Source: Lewinellaceae bacterium (lineage in GTDB: Bacteria; Bacteroidota; Bacteroidia; Chitinophagales; Saprospiraceae). From it: 64,000 bases of DNA. The notes beneath the pieces were generated by a model. It worked only from the letters and a program-made list of their open reading frames with translations, was not told where the DNA came from and searched no databases. A program made the position numbers and the translations under genes. Positions 26,287 to 34,669 of this stretch are shown here, one piece after another; the first letter of the stretch is position 1; every line of letters starts with the position of its first letter. The stretch lies in the NCBI GenBank assembly GCA_020636255.1, contig JACJYE010000001.1:735501-799500 (forward strand). The letters are read 5' to 3'.

Positions 26287-26594
26287 AATAGGAGTAATTT
26301 TTTTAATTTGATAACTATTAAATCGAACACGCAATGAGCCATAGCATTGCGACGGGCAAATGTAGGTAAAATTCCTGATTCTGGTTTGGGGGCAAAGTGT
26401 TATTGCCCACTGCCCACGGTATGGGAATATTATTTTTTGTCAATTGTATAATGGCAGACACTTTTGAGGTGGCAAATTGTCCCGGCCTGGACATCAGGGC
26501 CATCCTACAAACAAGTTCTAAGGCTTTTCCCAACTTTACCGGCCTTCACAAAATTGATTAACTTGAAAGCCAACCCCAACGACAAATACGAGCT
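26287..26594. other. Divergent gene-free region with promoters
   Basis: 308 bp between the Omp28-like gene (minus) and the FAD oxidoreductase (plus). The only clear signal is the minus-strand -7 box at 26357-26364. An AT-rich stretch lies at 26290-26325. No RNA gene or repeat was seen. Confidence 0.5.
26357..26364 (-). promoter_or_regulatory. -7 box upstream of the Omp28-like gene
   Basis: Minus-strand TACATTTG at 26364-26357, an exact TAnnTTTG, 70 nt upstream of the ATG at 26286. A TTG at the usual distance is not seen. Confidence 0.35.
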
Positions 26595-27941
26595 ATGCAT
26601 ATTGTAATCCTGGGAAATGGCGTGGCAGGCATTACAGCAGCCCGCTTTATTCGAAAACAAAGCAGCCACCGCATCACGGTCATCTCAGCCGAAACGGAGC
26701 ACTTCTTCTCCCGTACAGCTCTGATGTACGTATACATGGGCCACATGCGGTACGAGGACATCAAGCCTTATGAAGACTGGTTCTGGAAAAAGAACCGGAT
26801 CGATCTGCAGAGGGCCTATGTAGAGCGTATAGACTTCGAAACAAAGGCCCTATTTACCAAAGAGGGCCATAACATTCGGTATGACAAGCTTTTGTTGGCT
26901 ACAGGTTCGGCCACTAATAAGTTTGGCTGGCCGGGGCAGCAGTTGGCCGGCGTCCGGGGGCTGTACAGTTATCCCGACCTGGAGTATATGGAGCAGCACA
27001 GCCAGGGCTTGCAACGTGCTGTTATCGTAGGCGGCGGGCTTATCGGCATAGAGATGGCGGAGATGTTCTGTTCCCGCCGTATCCCGGTAACTTTTCTCGT
27101 GCGCGAGCAGAGCTATTGGGATATGGTATTGCCACCCGAAGAATCGGCTATGGCCAGCCGCCACATCCGGGAGCATGGTGTCGACTTACGGCTGGCCACT
27201 GAACTAAAGGAGATCGTGGATGACGGAACGGGCCGGGCCTGTGCGGTAACCACCAGCCATGGCGAGCGTATTGAATGTGGTTATGTGGGCCTTACTGCGG
27301 GCGTTCACCCCAATATCGGCTTTCTGAAAAATACGGCGCTGGAGACGGATCGCGGGATACTCGTCGACAGCTTCCTGCAAACCAACATTCCCGATGTGTA
27401 TGCCGCTGGCGATTGTGTACAGTTGCGCGAGCCGCCGCCAGGCCGCCGGGCAGTTGAAGCCGTCTGGTACGTAGCCCGTATGATGGGCGAAACGGTGGCC
27501 TGCAACATCTGCGGCCGGCAGCTGGCCTACGATCCGGGGATATGGTTTAATTCGGCCAAATTTTTCGATATCGAATACCAGGTATACGGCGATGTCAGGG
27601 CTCAGTTGCCGGAACATCAGGCCAGCCTGTATTGGGAGCACCCGGAGGGCCGGAAGAGCATTCGCCTGGTATACGATAAAAGCAAGGGGCACATCCTCGG
27701 GTTCAACCTCATGGGCGTGCGATACCGGCAGGAGGTTTGTGAAAAGTGGATCCGGGAGCAGGCGCATATCGAAGCTGTGCTGCAAAACCTGGACCTGGCT
27801 AATTTCGACCCCGAATTCAATGAAACCTGCGAAGCAGAAGTTGTGGCCTTATACAACCGGCAAACGGGCCAGGGGTTGCAACTCATGCAAGGGCGCAGCC
27901 CGGAGGCAGTAGGCCGCTTCCTGAAGGGCCTTGTTTTTTGA
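26595..27941 (+). CDS. FAD-dependent pyridine nucleotide-disulfide oxidoreductase family protein
   Basis: 448 aa, cytoplasmic. FAD-binding 'ILGNGVAGI' (Gly7-x-Gly9-xx-Gly12), 'LLLATGSATNKFGWPG' (99-114), the NAD(P)H-binding 'IVGGGLIGIEMAEMF' (144-158), and the second FAD motif 'IPDVYAAGDC' (265-274). This layout resembles the NirB/rubredoxin reductase group. A C-terminal domain (about 320-448) of unknown role follows. The next gene, a polytopic Fe-S membrane protein, starts 31 bp after its stop, so electrons from NAD(P)H may pass via FAD to the membrane Fe-S protein. The acceptor is not known. It is not a nitrite reductase: no sirohaem or Fe-S part is present. Confidence 0.87.
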   Translation: MHIVILGNGVAGITAARFIRKQSSHRITVISAETEHFFSRTALMYVYMGHMRYEDIKPYEDWFWKKNRIDLQRAYVERIDFETKALFTKEGHNIRYDKLLLATGSATNKFGWPGQQLAGVRGLYSYPDLEYMEQHSQGLQRAVIVGGGLIGIEMAEMFCSRRIPVTFLVREQSYWDMVLPPEESAMASRHIREHGVDLRLATELKEIVDDGTGRACAVTTSHGERIECGYVGLTAGVHPNIGFLKNTALETDRGILVDSFLQTNIPDVYAAGDCVQLREPPPGRRAVEAVWYVARMMGETVACNICGRQLAYDPGIWFNSAKFFDIEYQVYGDVRAQLPEHQASLYWEHPEGRKSIRLVYDKSKGHILGFNLMGVRYRQEVCEKWIREQAHIEAVLQNLDLANFDPEFNETCEAEVVALYNRQTGQGLQLMQGRSPEAVGRFLKGLVF

Positions 27942-27972
27942 AATTACAGAGCTTCAACCTAAAAGAACGGCG

Positions 27973-29544
27973 ATGAAATTGTCCAATATCAGCTTCTCTT
28001 TGGCGAACCCTCATCCTCGGCAGCTGGATGGCATTCAAAAGCTGGGCCTGGGCCTGGCCGCGCTGTCCCTGTTGTTATTGATCGTTGCCCTGTTGGGCAT
28101 ATCCCTGCCTTCCGGCGGCCTCACTTTAGCGGTTGCCATGGGGCTGTTGCTGGCCGGCATGCTCATCTATGCCAGGCGTACGTACCTGAAAGGGCCTGCG
28201 GGTATTAAAAATAACGGCGTTTGGTTCAGCACCCTGACGAACGGCGGCTTGTGGGGTTGGGTTTTCGGCATTTTCATAACGGGCTTTTACGTGTTGCTCT
28301 ATTTTTTTCCGGCAACGCTGGGCCTGGGCGCTGATGGCGCGCCGAATACGGGCCTGGTGGCCCTGTTCGGGCCGCTGAGCCGGTTGCTGAAGGGGCAGCC
28401 GGCCAGCCAGTGGTTCATGTATGGCGTGTTGTATACCGTTGCTATCCTGGTTATGGGGGCCAAATTCGCCTATAAGTACCGGCACAACCGGTACCAGCTT
28501 ATCCGAACAGGTTCTGTGGTGTTTTTCCAGACGGCCTTCGCCTTTCTGATCCCGGAGCTGATGGAAGGCCTGAACAGTAACCTGGCCGCCCGGTGGTTCG
28601 ACAAGGACATGAAGAATATGTGGCCGCTGGATTATGATTTTTTCGACAAGTGGCACATCGACAATATGCTCAACGGAGGCAGTATAGGCCTTTTTATGTT
28701 CGTACTGGGGCTGTTGATGATCTTCGTGATCTCGCCCTTTCTCACCTACCGGTATGGGAAGCGGTGGTATTGCTCCTGGGTTTGCGGCTGTGGCGGCCTG
28801 GCGGAAACGGCCGGGGATCCATTCCGGCAGCTTTCCGATAAGTCGCTGGCGGCCTGGCGGCTGGAACGCTGGATTATACATAGCGTTCTCCTGTTGTCGG
28901 TAGTGATGACGATTGCAGTGGTATACAGCTATCTGGGAGTGGGCCCGGGAAAATACTATCTCACACGGCGCAGCTTCACCTGGATCATTGTGGGGTTAAT
29001 GGTGGGCGCCGGCCTTGTGCTGGTCGTCCTTCAGCGGAGGTATCAGAGGTTGCGCAGGAACATGGTGTACATCATGTCGGGGCTGGGCGCCCTGATAGCC
29101 GTTGTGATCCTGATCAACCATTTTTCAGGTGAAAGAGACATTCTTTTTGTGAAGGCCGCCAGCCTGAGATCCTTTTACGGTTTTTACATAGGAGCTATTT
29201 TTTCCGGCGTTATAGGAGTGGGGTTCTACCCCTTGTTCGGCAGCCGGGTTTGGTGCCGGTTCGGTTGCCCGATGGCGGCCCTGCTCGGCATACAGCAGCG
29301 CCTTTTCTCCCGATTTCGCATTACGACAAACGGCGGCCAGTGCATCAGTTGCGGCAATTGTTCAACTTACTGTGAAATGGGCATCGATGTGCGTTGGTAT
29401 GCACAGCGAGGGCAGGATGTTATACGTGCTTCCTGTGTGGGTTGTGGCATTTGTTCGGCCGTATGCCCAAGGGGCGTTTTACGGCTTGAGAACAGCAGTG
29501 TGGAAATCGCGGAGCCCACAAGCTTTATCGATTTTCAGAGGTAG
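27973..29544 (+). CDS. Polytopic membrane 4Fe-4S protein (NapH/NosR-like electron transfer)
   Basis: 523 aa from the ATG at 27973 (an in-frame ATG at 27931 would overlap the previous gene). About ten transmembrane helices. Cys clusters on the loops: 'CSWVCGCGG' (Cys267, 271, 273) and 'CRFGC' (428, 432), as in NapH/NosR-type membrane proteins. They are followed by two ferredoxin motifs, CISCGNCSTYC (457-467) and CVGCGICSAVC (488-498). Such proteins carry electrons across or along the membrane. Encoded directly behind an FAD oxidoreductase, it is likely the membrane half of a two-protein redox chain. The terminal acceptor is not encoded nearby, so the pathway is open. Confidence 0.87.
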   Translation: MKLSNISFSLANPHPRQLDGIQKLGLGLAALSLLLLIVALLGISLPSGGLTLAVAMGLLLAGMLIYARRTYLKGPAGIKNNGVWFSTLTNGGLWGWVFGIFITGFYVLLYFFPATLGLGADGAPNTGLVALFGPLSRLLKGQPASQWFMYGVLYTVAILVMGAKFAYKYRHNRYQLIRTGSVVFFQTAFAFLIPELMEGLNSNLAARWFDKDMKNMWPLDYDFFDKWHIDNMLNGGSIGLFMFVLGLLMIFVISPFLTYRYGKRWYCSWVCGCGGLAETAGDPFRQLSDKSLAAWRLERWIIHSVLLLSVVMTIAVVYSYLGVGPGKYYLTRRSFTWIIVGLMVGAGLVLVVLQRRYQRLRRNMVYIMSGLGALIAVVILINHFSGERDILFVKAASLRSFYGFYIGAIFSGVIGVGFYPLFGSRVWCRFGCPMAALLGIQQRLFSRFRITTNGGQCISCGNCSTYCEMGIDVRWYAQRGQDVIRASCVGCGICSAVCPRGVLRLENSSVEIAEPTSFIDFQR

Positions 29545-29747
29545 CGTGCAGCCAAACTGGAGTTTGGCAAAAGAAGGATGGGGCGGCAGTTCATGGGATT
29601 GAATTGGCGAACGGAGAACAGCCTCTCTATGCTATTCTACCGCCCATCCGGTTTTTGGGTTTTGGAGCTACAGGGTTACAGGCCATAGAGGATACGGGTG
29701 CGGGATACTGGTTCAGGTTCAGCGAACCAGGAACCATAACTTCCACC

Positions 29748-30389
29748 CTACGCTCTGCGGCAGACTTCTACATAAGCGCTGGCGCCGGGTTGCTGCAGCA
29801 TATTGGCCAGCATTTCCTTAGCGCGGAACAATTGGGCTTTTACTGTGCCGAGAGGGATATCCAGTTCTTCGGCGATCTCCTCGTAGCTAAGTTCTTCGAA
29901 GTAGCGCAATTCGATCATAAGGCGGTACTTGCCATTGAGCTGGCTGAGCAGCTGCCGCATCATCTGGATGCGCTGGTTGCGGATGATCTCTTCCTCCGGG
30001 TCGAGAATGGCGGCTTTCAGGTTGCTGGAAAAATCGCTGCTGCTTTCGCCGTCGATGGGTTCATCAATGGAGTAGAGGTTCAGGCGCTTTTTCCGGATAT
30101 AGTCTATGCCATTGTTGATAGCGATGCGAAACAGCCAGGTGCTGAAAGCGTAGCGTGGCACATAACTGGAGAGCTTGGCGAAGGCCTTGCCAAAAGCTTC
30201 AATGGTCAGGTCGTCGGCATCATCGCGGTTGTTGTTGACCATTTTCAGCATCATGTGATAAATGGGGTTGCGATAGCGATCCATGAGAATGGCGTAGGCC
30301 TTCTGGTCGCCCAGGATCGCCTTTTTGACGATGCTGTAATCATCCAGCGCACGCTGGGAGGTGATGGTGGTTTGTACTGCTACTTCCAT
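29748..30389 (-). CDS. ECF-type RNA polymerase sigma factor
   Basis: 213 aa from the ATG at 30389, which overlaps the last bases of the upstream glycosyltransferase. Sigma-70 region 2 is at about 25-95 ('YRNPIYHMMLKMVNNNRDDA', 'AFSTWLFRIAINNGIDYIRK'), and region 4 at about 150-200 ('LRYFEELSYEEIAEELDIPL', 'GTVKAQLFRAKEML'), with the helix-turn-helix for -35 binding. No anti-sigma gene is adjacent, unlike many ECF factors. The overlap with the lpxK-acyltransferase-GT2 run implies co-expression with envelope genes, and envelope stress is a guess. Confidence 0.92.
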   Translation of the reverse strand: MEVAVQTTITSQRALDDYSIVKKAILGDQKAYAILMDRYRNPIYHMMLKMVNNNRDDADDLTIEAFGKAFAKLSSYVPRYAFSTWLFRIAINNGIDYIRKKRLNLYSIDEPIDGESSSDFSSNLKAAILDPEEEIIRNQRIQMMRQLLSQLNGKYRLMIELRYFEELSYEEIAEELDIPLGTVKAQLFRAKEMLANMLQQPGASAYVEVCRRA

Positions 30390-31489
30390 GATTCCTTTGT
30401 TTTGAAAAGGGCCGGTGCGAAAACGAGGTAGAAGCAGACGTACAAAGCATCGAGCAATGGAACCCACCTGATTAAAGAAATATCGTGCAGTTTTCTCAGG
30501 ATCAGTGCGTACATCGCAGAGGCTACCCCTATCCGTACCAGATAGTTAAGTAATACGATTTCATCCATGTTGTGAAAAAGGATCAAGGCGATGCCAAAAG
30601 CGTAGTGCCCGAAGTGGCTGGCAGACAGCAGGCCCAGGGCCAACTGGTGTACCAGGCGATAACGGATGCCGGTGGTCAAATGCCTTGACTTCTGGTGGTA
30701 GTAGCCTCCCCAAGTGTCCTTGGGGCTTGAATAGACGAATGCGCGTGGTGACAGAATCACCGTGTTGTTGTGCCGAGTGGCCACCTGGTTGATGAACAGG
30801 TCGTCATCACCGGATGCTACATCGGCGTGTGTAGCGAAACCTCCGGACTCATGAAACAGAGATTTGCGATACACCAGATTTCGCCCTACTCCCATGTAGG
30901 GCAATCCCATTAATGCAAAGGAAAAAAATTGGGTAGCAGAATAGACAGTCTCAAAGCGAATGAAGGCATTCAGGATGCCTTTCCCACGATAATAAGGGCT
31001 GTATCCTAATCCGATCTTTACCCGGCCCCTAACGAATGCTTGCATTTGCTCCACCCACATGGAGCTTGCCGGGCGACAATCGGCATCGGATAATAACAGT
31101 ATTTCAAAGCGGGCGGCTTCAATGCCCTTAGTTAAAGCCTCTTTTTTACCAGGAGAAGTATTAGCTGTAACGCTAACAAGGCGCAAGATGGGAGTTTTTT
31201 TCTGAAAATCCAAGAGTACCTCCCAAGTTTTGTCGGAAGAATTGTCATTTACCACAATTACTTCGTAAGCTGGATAGTCTTGCGAAAGAAAATAAGGTAG
31301 GTTCTGTCGCAGGTTCTCCGCTTCGTTCCGGGCGCAGATGATAACGGAGACACCCTCCTTTCCTGTTGTTGGTTGGGCATTGGGCTGCCGGTAGAAGGCG
31401 AGGCGGCTAAAGATAAACAGCCAGTAGAAAAGCTGTACTGCCGTGCTGGCCAGAAAAAGAAAAAGCAGAATATCGGTTGTGCTGATCAA
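30380..31489 (-). CDS. Family 2 glycosyltransferase, membrane-bound
   Basis: 369 aa. An N-terminal membrane helix (5-30), then a GT-A domain: 'VSVIICARNEAENL' (47-60), 'VIVVNDNSSDKT', the metal-binding DAD at 135-137 in 'LLLSDADCRP', 'GDDDLFINQVA' and the 'QKSRHLTTG' acceptor-loop motif. Three C-terminal helices follow. It transfers a sugar from an activated donor to an envelope acceptor; the sugar is unknown. The start overlaps the acyltransferase stop by 4 bp. Base composition is unlike its neighbours (sampled lines at 31141 and 30901 have 24 and 23 G+C of 60), suggesting transfer or replacement. Confidence 0.9.
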   Translation of the reverse strand: MISTTDILLFLFLASTAVQLFYWLFIFSRLAFYRQPNAQPTTGKEGVSVIICARNEAENLRQNLPYFLSQDYPAYEVIVVNDNSSDKTWEVLLDFQKKTPILRLVSVTANTSPGKKEALTKGIEAARFEILLLSDADCRPASSMWVEQMQAFVRGRVKIGLGYSPYYRGKGILNAFIRFETVYSATQFFSFALMGLPYMGVGRNLVYRKSLFHESGGFATHADVASGDDDLFINQVATRHNNTVILSPRAFVYSSPKDTWGGYYHQKSRHLTTGIRYRLVHQLALGLLSASHFGHYAFGIALILFHNMDEIVLLNYLVRIGVASAMYALILRKLHDISLIRWVPLLDALYVCFYLVFAPALFKTKESWK

Positions 31490-32799
31490 TATGGATCGCT
31501 TGTTGAGTCATGCTCGTCCGCCAGCCCGGCGCTCCAGGCCTCTTCCCGAAGTTCGCGTAACGCGGCGGCCTGTTTTTTGTGGCGCCGCAGCCTCAGGTAG
31601 TCCAACACCCGGCCCTGGTGCCGGCGGAAATGCCAGGCAAAAAGCCCGGCGGGCAGCAGGCTTATCAGGTAGAGCAGGGCTGTGTGGCCGTCGTAGAGGC
31701 CATATACCAGGCGGGTTTGAAGGAAGTAGAACAAAGGGAACGTGATCAATCCCGACAAGATCTTCACCGTTGAATCATAACCGGTGTAGAGCTTGAGTTT
31801 ACGGGTGAGCAAAAGCGGGATATAGGCGGGCAGAAAATTGTTCGTCAGGCCGTACAGGTATAATGGGAAAAAGAGGACGAGCCCGGCCAGGTGCAGCGCC
31901 AGCGGCCGTGGCGGCCGGGCCAGGGCGGCGTCACTGGTGCGAAGGGCGTGCAATTGCTCGAAATATTTCGCCACCTCTTCCGCGAAGGCCTGATATTGCT
32001 CCGGCCTGTCGGAATGCCATTCACGCAGGCGTTCGATCAGGGCTTTGGTGCGCGAAAAATGTAAGGCCTCTGGTACAGGGCGGCTGTTGCGCAAAAGCTG
32101 TTCGAGGCGCGACACCAGCAGGCCTTCGGCATCGTCGCGGGTGTCGATGATGAGTGCCCGCAGGCGTTCGGCCAGGTCGGCGGTAAGCATCTTGGGGGCC
32201 ATGAAAGAGCCCGACTCGTAGGCTTCCCGGTAATCTTTGGCCCATATCGGCTCACCGACATTGATGAGCACGCGGCTTCCAAAGCGCTGGGGCGCTTCAT
32301 AACTTAGCCCTACAGGTACGATACACAGGCCCAGTTCAAAGGCCTTGGCATTCTCAGCGCTCAGTGCTATGCGCGCCGTACCCGTTTTTAGCGGGCGAAG
32401 GCGGCGTTCTACGAAACTGTAGCCTTCCGGAGCGATGTACAGGCACCCCCCCTGGCCCAGGAACGCATCACAACGCGCAAAGGACTCTCTGTTGTTGAGC
32501 GGTTTGCCTTCGGTATCTTCGGGGCGCTCGATAGGGATGCAGAAGAAGGTGTTGAAGAACCAGTTGCCCAGGCGGCTTTTAAACAAACCCGCGTTGGCGA
32601 GGAAGTGTACGATCATGGGCACCTGTTCTGCTGCATTGAGGGGGTCCATCAGGGTGTTGGGGTGGTTGGACACCAGAATAGCCGGCCGGTTGAAGTGCAG
32701 GCCGCTGCGGTTGATGATGGTACGGCGGTAGTAAAGCCGGAAACAGGCCCGGACCAGCAGCTTGAGAGATTGGTAGATGAGGCGTAATATCGGGTTCAA
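31486..32799 (-). CDS. PlsC-like glycerolipid/lysolipid acyltransferase
   Basis: 437 aa. Acyltransferase block I is His46-PNTLM-Asp52 (HX5D, a spacing also seen in a Bacteroidota subgroup rather than the classical HX4D), followed by 'IPIERPED' and the block III-type 'LYIAPEGYSF'. Two or three hydrophobic helices (about 305-400) anchor the C-terminal half. These enzymes acylate lysophosphatidic acid or related lipids; the substrate is not certain. It lies between lpxK (2 bp gap) and the GT2 gene (4 bp overlap), so an envelope-lipid role is likely. Confidence 0.87.
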   Translation of the reverse strand: MNPILRLIYQSLKLLVRACFRLYYRRTIINRSGLHFNRPAILVSNHPNTLMDPLNAAEQVPMIVHFLANAGLFKSRLGNWFFNTFFCIPIERPEDTEGKPLNNRESFARCDAFLGQGGCLYIAPEGYSFVERRLRPLKTGTARIALSAENAKAFELGLCIVPVGLSYEAPQRFGSRVLINVGEPIWAKDYREAYESGSFMAPKMLTADLAERLRALIIDTRDDAEGLLVSRLEQLLRNSRPVPEALHFSRTKALIERLREWHSDRPEQYQAFAEEVAKYFEQLHALRTSDAALARPPRPLALHLAGLVLFFPLYLYGLTNNFLPAYIPLLLTRKLKLYTGYDSTVKILSGLITFPLFYFLQTRLVYGLYDGHTALLYLISLLPAGLFAWHFRRHQGRVLDYLRLRRHKKQAAALRELREEAWSAGLADEHDSTSDPY

Positions 32800-32801
32800 G
32801 T

Positions 32802-33869
32802 TCAGGCTTTGAAGTTTAACAGGAATAACCGAATACTTTCGTCGAAGGCCTCGGCTTCATCAAAATGGAACCGCACTTCGGCCGGCACAACAAAGATCGG
32901 CAGGCGGTGTTCGATGAGGAAATCGCGGTGCAGCTCCAGCCGCATGGCGTCCTTTTCGGTAGTCAGGATAATCTTGCTATCCGCTTCCATGCGGTCGAAA
33001 TGCGCTTTGAGCTGCCCGACGTCGTATTTGGAAAAATAGTGGTGGTCTTCATATTCCAGCACCTGCAGCGGCCCGGCTTTCTCTTCCAGGTAACGCACCA
33101 GATAATCCGTATTGGCGATGGCGGAGATCAGCAGGGCATCGATATCCGGCCTGAGCTCGATCCTGTAGCTTGGGTTCAGGATATAATAAGGGTGGCCGTA
33201 AGCGTAATAGGAAAAATAAACCTTCTGGTGCGGAAAAGGCCGGATCTCTTCCAGGTACCGTTCGCGTTCCTCCCGGGGCATTTGTGCCGGGCATTTAGAC
33301 ACGATGATGATATCGGCCCGGCGGTAGGCGGAGCGCCACTCGCGCAGCCGTCCTGCCGGCAGCAGAAAATCTTTGGTGAACGGGCGGCTGTATTCCGTCA
33401 GCAAGATGTTCAGGCCTGGCCTGACGGAACGGTGCTGGAAGGCATCGTCGAGCAGGATCACCTGGAGCGCTGGCCTGTCCATCAGCATTTTGGGGATGGC
33501 GAACGTGCGGCTCTCGGAAACCGAGACCATGATATCGGGGAATTTCCGCTTGAACTGCAGGGGCTCGTCGCCCACCTGTTCTGCCGTCATCTTTGGGGCC
33601 GCTTCCAGGTAGCCTTTGGTCTTGCGCCTGTACCCTCTGCTGAGGGTCGCTACTTCGATGTAGTCTTTCAGCAGCCTTATCAGGTATTCAATGTGAGGCG
33701 TTTTGCCTGCGCCTCCAACCGAAAGGTTGCCCACCGAAATGACCGGCACGCTGAATTCCACGCCCTTCAGCAGCCCCCGGCTGTAGAAGAAATTGCGCAG
33801 GCTTACGCCGATGCCATAGAGCAGGGCGAAAGGGGACAGCAGTATCTGGGCCAGGAAGCGCTGTATCAT
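32802..33869 (-). CDS. lpxK: Tetraacyldisaccharide 4'-kinase
   Basis: 355 aa from the ATG at 33869; three codons upstream there is only a TTG. LpxK phosphorylates the 4' position of the lipid A disaccharide at the inner face of the membrane. Seen: an N-terminal membrane helix, P-loop 'VGNLSVGGAGKTP' (residues 46-58), 'TLSRGYRRKTKGY', 'ILLDDAFQHRSV' with the catalytic Asp pair, and 'ILTTEKDAMRL'. First gene of the operon lpxK-acyltransferase-GT2-sigma. A -7-like box (33876-33883) sits only six bases before the ATG, hinting at a leaderless transcript. Confidence 0.95.
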   Translation of the reverse strand: MIQRFLAQILLSPFALLYGIGVSLRNFFYSRGLLKGVEFSVPVISVGNLSVGGAGKTPHIEYLIRLLKDYIEVATLSRGYRRKTKGYLEAAPKMTAEQVGDEPLQFKRKFPDIMVSVSESRTFAIPKMLMDRPALQVILLDDAFQHRSVRPGLNILLTEYSRPFTKDFLLPAGRLREWRSAYRRADIIIVSKCPAQMPREERERYLEEIRPFPHQKVYFSYYAYGHPYYILNPSYRIELRPDIDALLISAIANTDYLVRYLEEKAGPLQVLEYEDHHYFSKYDVGQLKAHFDRMEADSKIILTTEKDAMRLELHRDFLIEHRLPIFVVPAEVRFHFDEAEAFDESIRLFLLNFKA

Positions 33870-33875
33870 ATCAGA

Positions 33876-33883
33876 CAAAAGTA
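33876..33883 (-). promoter_or_regulatory. -7 box immediately upstream of lpxK
   Basis: Minus-strand TACTTTTG at 33883-33876, exact TAnnTTTG, six bases before the ATG at 33869. The start point expected about 7 nt after the box would fall on the ATG. No TTG lies at the -33 distance, so the call is weak. Confidence 0.3.
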
Positions 33884-33917
33884 AGGATTTATCCCATTTC
33901 TCTTTTTCTTTGTGAAC

Positions 33918-34655
33918 ATGAAAGCTATGTTATTCGCGGCAGGCCTCGGTACCCGGTTGCGCCCGCTGACCAACGACAGGCCCAAGGCATTGGTGGAAGC
34001 AGGCGGCAAGCCGCTGCTGGAGATCGCCATACGGCGCCTGATGTACTTCGGCTTCAGAGACATCGTAGTCAACATCCACCATTTCGGGCAGCAGGTCCTG
34101 GACTTTCTGGAAGCCAATGAAAATTTCGGGGCCAACGTCTTTGTTTCCGATGAGCGCGATATGCTGCTCGATACCGGTGGCGGCCTGAAAAAAGCGGCCG
34201 CTTTTTTTCGCGATGCTCCTTTTCTGGTGCACAATACCGATATCCTTTCCAATATTGACCTGGGGCGCTTTTATGAGGGCCATTTACATGCTGCCCCCCT
34301 GGCCACGCTGTCGGCCCGGCAGCGGCAGAGCTCGCGTTACCTGCTTTTCGATGACGAAGGGCGCCTGGCTGGCTGGCGCAATGCCCGCACAGGTGAGGAG
34401 CGCATCTGCAGGAAGGTGGCGCACTATCATCCGCTGGCCTTCAGCGGCATTTACGTGCTGAGCCCGGCCATCTTCGAATACATGCCAACTCAGGCCGTTT
34501 TTTCCATCATCGACGTATTCCTGGAGGCGGGGCGAACCGAAAAGATAGTCGCCTGCCGGCACGATGACGCCCTGTGGCTGGACGTGGGCCGGCCGGCAGC
34601 GCTGGAACAGGCACAGGAGGTGGTACCGAAAATAGAACTTGCCCGGCATAGGTGA
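33918..34655 (+). CDS. Sugar-1-phosphate nucleotidyltransferase (MurU-like)
   Basis: 245 aa from the ATG at 33918 (the frame opens two codons earlier at a GTG). NTP-transferase signature 'LFAAGLGTRLRPLTNDRPKA' (5-24) with Lys23, the metal-binding Asp in 'FLVHNTDILSNI', and C-terminal 'WLDVGRPAALEQA'. The family makes NDP-sugars from NTP and sugar-1-phosphate. Size and motifs resemble MurU (MurNAc-1-phosphate uridylyltransferase of peptidoglycan recycling) and mannose-1-phosphate guanylyltransferases; the sugar cannot be decided. It is divergent from lpxK with 48 bp between starts. Confidence 0.87.
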   Translation: MKAMLFAAGLGTRLRPLTNDRPKALVEAGGKPLLEIAIRRLMYFGFRDIVVNIHHFGQQVLDFLEANENFGANVFVSDERDMLLDTGGGLKKAAAFFRDAPFLVHNTDILSNIDLGRFYEGHLHAAPLATLSARQRQSSRYLLFDDEGRLAGWRNARTGEERICRKVAHYHPLAFSGIYVLSPAIFEYMPTQAVFSIIDVFLEAGRTEKIVACRHDDALWLDVGRPAALEQAQEVVPKIELARHR

Positions 34656-34669
34656 AAGTTGGCACAGCA

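Noticed and set aside
26595..27941. FAD protein as nitrite reductase NirB
   Set aside because: Only the FAD/NAD part is present; sirohaem and 4Fe-4S regions of NirB are absent.
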